Part shown: positions 61,123-64,000 of the stretch, piece after piece | Layout of the letters: each line of letters starts with the position of its first letter | How positions within the stretch are numbered: the stretch's first letter is position 1 | Assembly (NCBI RefSeq): GCF_030503595.1 | Contig: NZ_CP129966.1 | Coordinates: 1-64,000, forward strand | Length of the DNA stretch: 64,000 nucleotides | From: Corynebacterium sp. P4-C1 | GTDB taxonomy: Bacteria; Actinomycetota; Actinomycetes; Mycobacteriales; Mycobacteriaceae | Reading direction: 5' to 3' | The notes under the pieces: model-generated | What the model saw: the letters and a program-made list of their open reading frames with translations, nothing else | Database searches by the model: none | Told to the model about the DNA's origin: nothing | Made by a program: the position numbers and the translations under genes

Positions 61123-62154
61123 ATGGGTAAGCACCGCGCTTCTTCCCGTCTTTCCTTTACTCGCGCATTCCAAGCCGCCGGCTTGGCCGCGGCGATGCTG
61201 GCCGTCGGCACCGTCACTCCTGCGCAGGCGGATGAGGTCGACGAGCTGATCAAGCAGCTCAGTGACACGTCCGAGAAGGCCACCGCGAAGTCGGAGGAGG
61301 TCAAGCAGATCGAGGACGATATCGCCAAGGGGGAGCGCGAGGTCGCGGCTCTAAAGAAAACGGCGGACAATGCTCAACGTGACGCCCGCAAGGCGTCGAC
61401 GGCGCAGAACGGTGCGCAGGGCGATGTGGATGAGCACGCACGCGCGCAGTACCGCAATCTCTCCAGCGACGCGAACGTCAACGCACTCGAGTCCGCCAAC
61501 CCGCAGGAGGCGATCGACCGTGCGGCGTACCTGGGCTCTTTGTCGCGTTCCGCTCAGCGCACTCTCGACGAGTCCCAGAAGCTGAACCGCGAGGCCGCTC
61601 AGCGTGCCACGGACGCGAATATCGCAGTCGCGGTGGCGAACTACCGCCAGGCTGAGCTCGAGGGCAAGCGCAAGAGGCTGGACAACGAGCGCAAAGAGCT
61701 CGAGGAGCAGATGAAGAATGTGGAGAAGCGTGTCGACGCGTTCACTCCCGAACAGCGTTCCCGCTGGGAGTCGAAGAACGGCCCGGTTTCGCTGAACGTG
61801 CCGCCGTCAGCGAACGCCAACGGTGTCGTCGGTGCCGCGCTGTCCAAGATCGGCTCCCCGTACGGTTGGGGCGCTGCCGGCCCTGACCAGTTTGACTGCT
61901 CCGGCCTGATGTTCTGGGCATATGCCCAGAACGGCAAATCGATCCCGCGCACTTCAAGCGCCCAGCTCGCCGGCGGCACCCCGGTGCCCCTCTCTGAGCT
62001 CCAGCCGGGCGACATCATCGGCTACTACCCGGGCGTGACCCACGTCGGGATGTACGTGGGTAACGGCCAGGTGGTTCACGCCTCCGACTACGGAATTCCG
62101 GTCCAGGTCGTTCCGATGAATTCGATGCCGGTGCAGGGCGCCGTCCGCTACTAG
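61123..62154 (+). CDS. Secreted coiled-coil NlpC/P60 endopeptidase (RipA/RipC-like)
   Basis: A 343-aa protein. Signal peptide ending TPAQADE, a long coiled coil (about residues 35-220: LIKQLSDTSEKATAKSEEV, ELEGKRKRLDNERKELEEQM) and an NlpC/P60 domain (about 235-343) with Cys in DQFDCSGLMFWAYAQ and His in GVTHVGMYVGNG. The coiled coil plus hydrolase layout is that of FtsEX- or RipC-type division hydrolases, where the coil can occlude the active site. Start at the ATG at 61123; an in-frame upstream start at 61099 is unlikely. Confidence 0.93.
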   Translation: MGKHRASSRLSFTRAFQAAGLAAAMLAVGTVTPAQADEVDELIKQLSDTSEKATAKSEEVKQIEDDIAKGEREVAALKKTADNAQRDARKASTAQNGAQGDVDEHARAQYRNLSSDANVNALESANPQEAIDRAAYLGSLSRSAQRTLDESQKLNREAAQRATDANIAVAVANYRQAELEGKRKRLDNERKELEEQMKNVEKRVDAFTPEQRSRWESKNGPVSLNVPPSANANGVVGAALSKIGSPYGWGAAGPDQFDCSGLMFWAYAQNGKSIPRTSSAQLAGGTPVPLSELQPGDIIGYYPGVTHVGMYVGNGQVVHASDYGIPVQVVPMNSMPVQGAVRY

Positions 62155-62166
62155 CGCCCGAGGCGT

Positions 62167-63330
62167 ATGGCCACGCTCCTCGTCACGAATGATTTCCCGC
62201 CCACAATCGGCGGGATTCAGTCGTATTTGCGGGATTTCACCGACGAGCTTGTCCGTTTACGGGGTGCGGGTTCGCTCGTCGTTTTCGCATCCACGCAGGA
62301 CGAGGAGGAGGAGGCGCTTTTCGACGCTTCATTGCCTTATCCCGTCCACCGTTGGCCCACTTCGATGATGCTGCCGACTCCGGCGACTGTGCGCCGCATG
62401 AGCGAGCTGATCCGCGAACACGGCATCACTACCGTCTGGTTCGGGGCGGCGGCGCCGCTTGCCGTGATGGGGCCGGCAGCCCGCAAGGCGGGGGCGCAGA
62501 GGATCGTGGCGACGACACATGGCCACGAAGTCGGCTGGTCGATGCTGCCCGGTGCCCGCCAGGTCCTGCGACGGATCGGGGATTCGGCCGACACTATCAC
62601 GTATATTTCCGACTACACTTTGCGCCGTTTCCGGAGTGCTTTCGGTGATTCCCCCGATTTCGTGCCGCTGCCGTCCGGTGTGGACACGGAGTTCTTCCGC
62701 CCTGCGACTGCCGAACAACGTGCCGCCGCCCGGGCCCGCCACGGTTTCGGCGACGGTCCCCTGGTGGTGGTGGCGTCGCGCCTCGTACCCCGCAAAGGGC
62801 AGGACACACTGATTGGGTGCTGGCCAACTGTGCTCGAAGCAGTGCCGGGTGCACGTCTCGCTGTTGTGGGGGAGGGGCGCTACGGAAGAAAGCTGGAGCA
62901 GCTCGTGCAGCGCCGAGGAATGGAGGACTTCGTGACCTTTCTCGGCCGAGTGCGGCGGGAGGATATGCGCGATTTGGTCGCCGCCGCCGACATCGTGGCC
63001 ATGCCTGCGCGCACCAGAGGCGGCGGATTGGACGTGGAAGGCCTCGGGATCGTGTATCTCGAAGCGCAGGCGTGCGGTGTTCCCGTTATCGCCGGAAACT
63101 CGGGCGGGGCGCCCGAGACTGTGACAGCGGAGTCGGGGATCGTTGTCGACGGGACAGATGCCAACGCTGTGGCCGGGGCGGTCATCGATCTCCTGCGCGA
63201 CCCGGAGCGCAGAGCGGCGATGGGAGCCGCGGGCCGCGAGATGGTGGGGCGGCGCTTCTCCTGGCAGGTACTGGGGGCCCGCTTAGCCGGCCTGCTCCAG
63301 CCTGAGGCGGGTCCGGGCGGGGCGGGATAG
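62167..63330 (+). CDS. pimB: GT4 glycosyltransferase, phosphatidylinositol mannosyltransferase PimB-type
   Basis: A 387-aa GT-B enzyme. N-terminal VTNDFPPTIGGIQSYLRDF (acceptor/Gly-rich loop), VATTHGHEVGWSMLPG with a conserved His, SRLVPRKGQDTLI, and the GDP-mannose E-x7-E motif in DVEGLGIVYLEAQACGVPVIAG. The ortholog at this position (between nlpC and glk) in C. glutamicum is PimB', which adds the second mannose to PIM1 for lipomannan/LAM synthesis. Assignment rests on motifs and synteny. Only 12 nt after the NlpC gene, with GAGG just upstream. Confidence 0.88.
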   Translation: MATLLVTNDFPPTIGGIQSYLRDFTDELVRLRGAGSLVVFASTQDEEEEALFDASLPYPVHRWPTSMMLPTPATVRRMSELIREHGITTVWFGAAAPLAVMGPAARKAGAQRIVATTHGHEVGWSMLPGARQVLRRIGDSADTITYISDYTLRRFRSAFGDSPDFVPLPSGVDTEFFRPATAEQRAAARARHGFGDGPLVVVASRLVPRKGQDTLIGCWPTVLEAVPGARLAVVGEGRYGRKLEQLVQRRGMEDFVTFLGRVRREDMRDLVAAADIVAMPARTRGGGLDVEGLGIVYLEAQACGVPVIAGNSGGAPETVTAESGIVVDGTDANAVAGAVIDLLRDPERRAAMGAAGREMVGRRFSWQVLGARLAGLLQPEAGPGGAG

Positions 63331-63372
63331 ATGAATATGGGGCTCGTCGCAGCGCGACTACAATGTTGACTC

Positions 63373-64000
63373 ATGCCTACGCAAGACAGTGCCGTCCCGC
63401 TCACTATCGGGTTCGATATTGGTGGCACGAACACCCGCGCAGGAGTCGTGGACGCGTCGGGCGCAATCCTTGACATCGAGGCAACGCACACCCCTGAAGA
63501 CGAGGACGGGCTCGTTCACGTGATCGTGGAACTCGTCGAAAAGCTGCGCCGCCGCCACGATATCTCGGCTGTCGGTGTCGCAGTCGCCGGATTCCTCGAT
63601 CCGGCGTGCGAGGTGGTCCGTTTCGCACCGCACCTGCCGTGGAAGAACAACGAGCCGGTGCGCGGCATCTTGGAGAGGGAACTAGAGCTGCCCGTCCGGC
63701 TCGAGCACGACGCGAATTCCGCCGCGTGGGGGGAGTACCGCTTCGGCGCGGCACGGGACGCAGGCACGTGGGTGCTCTTCGCCGTGGGGACCGGAATCGG
63801 GGCCACCCTCATGCACAACGGGGAGATCTACCGCGGCTCCTTCGGCACGGCCCCTGAATTCGGCCACCTCACCGTCGTCCCCGGCGGACGCGCCTGCTCA
63901 TGCGGCAAGAGGGGCTGCCTAGAGCGCTACGCTTCCGGCACCGCCCTCGTGGACACCGCTGTGGAGATCGCGGAACGCGGGGGGTTCGACGGCTGCGGGC
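63373..64000 (+). CDS. glk: ROK-family glucokinase, cut by window edge
   Basis: At least 209 residues, open to the right edge. ATP loop TIGFDIGGTNTRAGVVD at the N-terminus, the catalytic region LEHDANSAAWGEYRFGA (catalytic Asp), VGTGIGATLMHNGEIYRGS, and the ROK zinc site GHLTVVPGGRACSCGKRGCLERYASG (His plus C-x-C-x4-C). It phosphorylates glucose; Glk of C. glutamicum (ATP-dependent) is at the same place. TACAAT (63359-63364) ends 8 nt before the ATG, so it is leaderless. Confidence 0.9.
   Translation, partial: MPTQDSAVPLTIGFDIGGTNTRAGVVDASGAILDIEATHTPEDEDGLVHVIVELVEKLRRRHDISAVGVAVAGFLDPACEVVRFAPHLPWKNNEPVRGILERELELPVRLEHDANSAAWGEYRFGAARDAGTWVLFAVGTGIGATLMHNGEIYRGSFGTAPEFGHLTVVPGGRACSCGKRGCLERYASGTALVDTAVEIAERGGFDGCG

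Noticed and set aside
1..64000. CRISPR arrays or defence islands
   Set aside because: No regularly spaced direct repeats and no cas, restriction or toxin-antitoxin genes were seen.

Overview
The window is high-GC (about 60-63%) actinobacterial chromosome, and almost certainly from a Corynebacterium. The gene order matches the conserved corynebacterial block around ctaCF-ctaE-qcrCAB, ltsA, pimB, glnE-glnA2 and glnA1. Promoters, leaderless starts, GlxR-type operators and a bifunctional RNase HI/acid phosphatase point the same way. No species call is made. It is nearly all core genome. The only clear mobile DNA is at the left edge, where the tail of an IS3-family transposase abuts a 5'-truncated tyrosine recombinase that runs toward a tRNA-Val gene.

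Layout, left to right. 1-1050: IS3 tail, integrase, tRNA-Val. 1.1-6.2 kb: SURF1, LMW phosphatase, HAD phosphatase, then Nif3, a zinc-ribbon coiled-coil protein and RNase HI/phosphatase. 6.3-8.1 kb: RNase P RNA and an RNB exonuclease. 8.1-11.3 kb: a galactokinase-like GHMP kinase, a 68-residue protein, a CYTH-CHAD protein. 11.4-17.7 kb: glnA2, glnE, a small protein, thrC. 17.7-24.1 kb: a lineage-variable stretch (58-residue ORF overlapping a membrane-anchored trypsin-like protease, a secreted or anchored unknown, Nudix, GH25, CPBP protease, a Pro/Gly-rich membrane protein, a TDT/SLAC1 transporter). 24.2-27.1 kb: glnA1, RDD and DUF4191 proteins. 27.2-33.2 kb: a fatty-acyl module (HtdX-like dehydratase, FabG4-like reductase, divergent FadA2-like thiolase and FadE5-like dehydrogenase). 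33.4-43.8 kb: lipoate/glycine-cleavage block (aceF, dhaKL, gcvP, gcvT, gcvH, lipB, lipA). 43.9-50.7 kb: pepA, ilvE, an isolated cobT, DUF3043, an ErpA-type Fe-S protein, an S41 protease-like protein. 50.8-59.6 kb: ltsA, then the cytochrome aa3/bc1 supercomplex genes. 60.1-64.0 kb: two NlpC/P60 hydrolases, pimB, and the start of a ROK glucokinase.

Functional groupings. Nitrogen: GlnA1 carries the adenylylation tyrosine, GlnA2 has Phe there, and GlnE sits next to GlnA2. Lipoate: LipB and LipA make the cofactor used by GcvH and by the three lipoyl domains of AceF. Respiration: SURF1, CtaC, CtaF, CtaE and QcrCAB, with GlxR-type sites upstream of ctaC and ctaE. Envelope: LtsA, the two NlpC/P60 proteins and PimB; the first NlpC gene has a c-di-AMP (ydaO-type) riboswitch and the second a MtrA-like box.

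The least explained signals are a near-perfect 22-bp palindrome in the fabG4/fadA2 divergent promoter with a related palindrome upstream of the second NlpC gene, a long inverted repeat after fadE5, the long repeat-containing leader of ctaE, the 58-residue ORF/protease overlap, and at least 13 genes whose -10 element lies 6-8 nt from the start codon (leaderless mRNAs).
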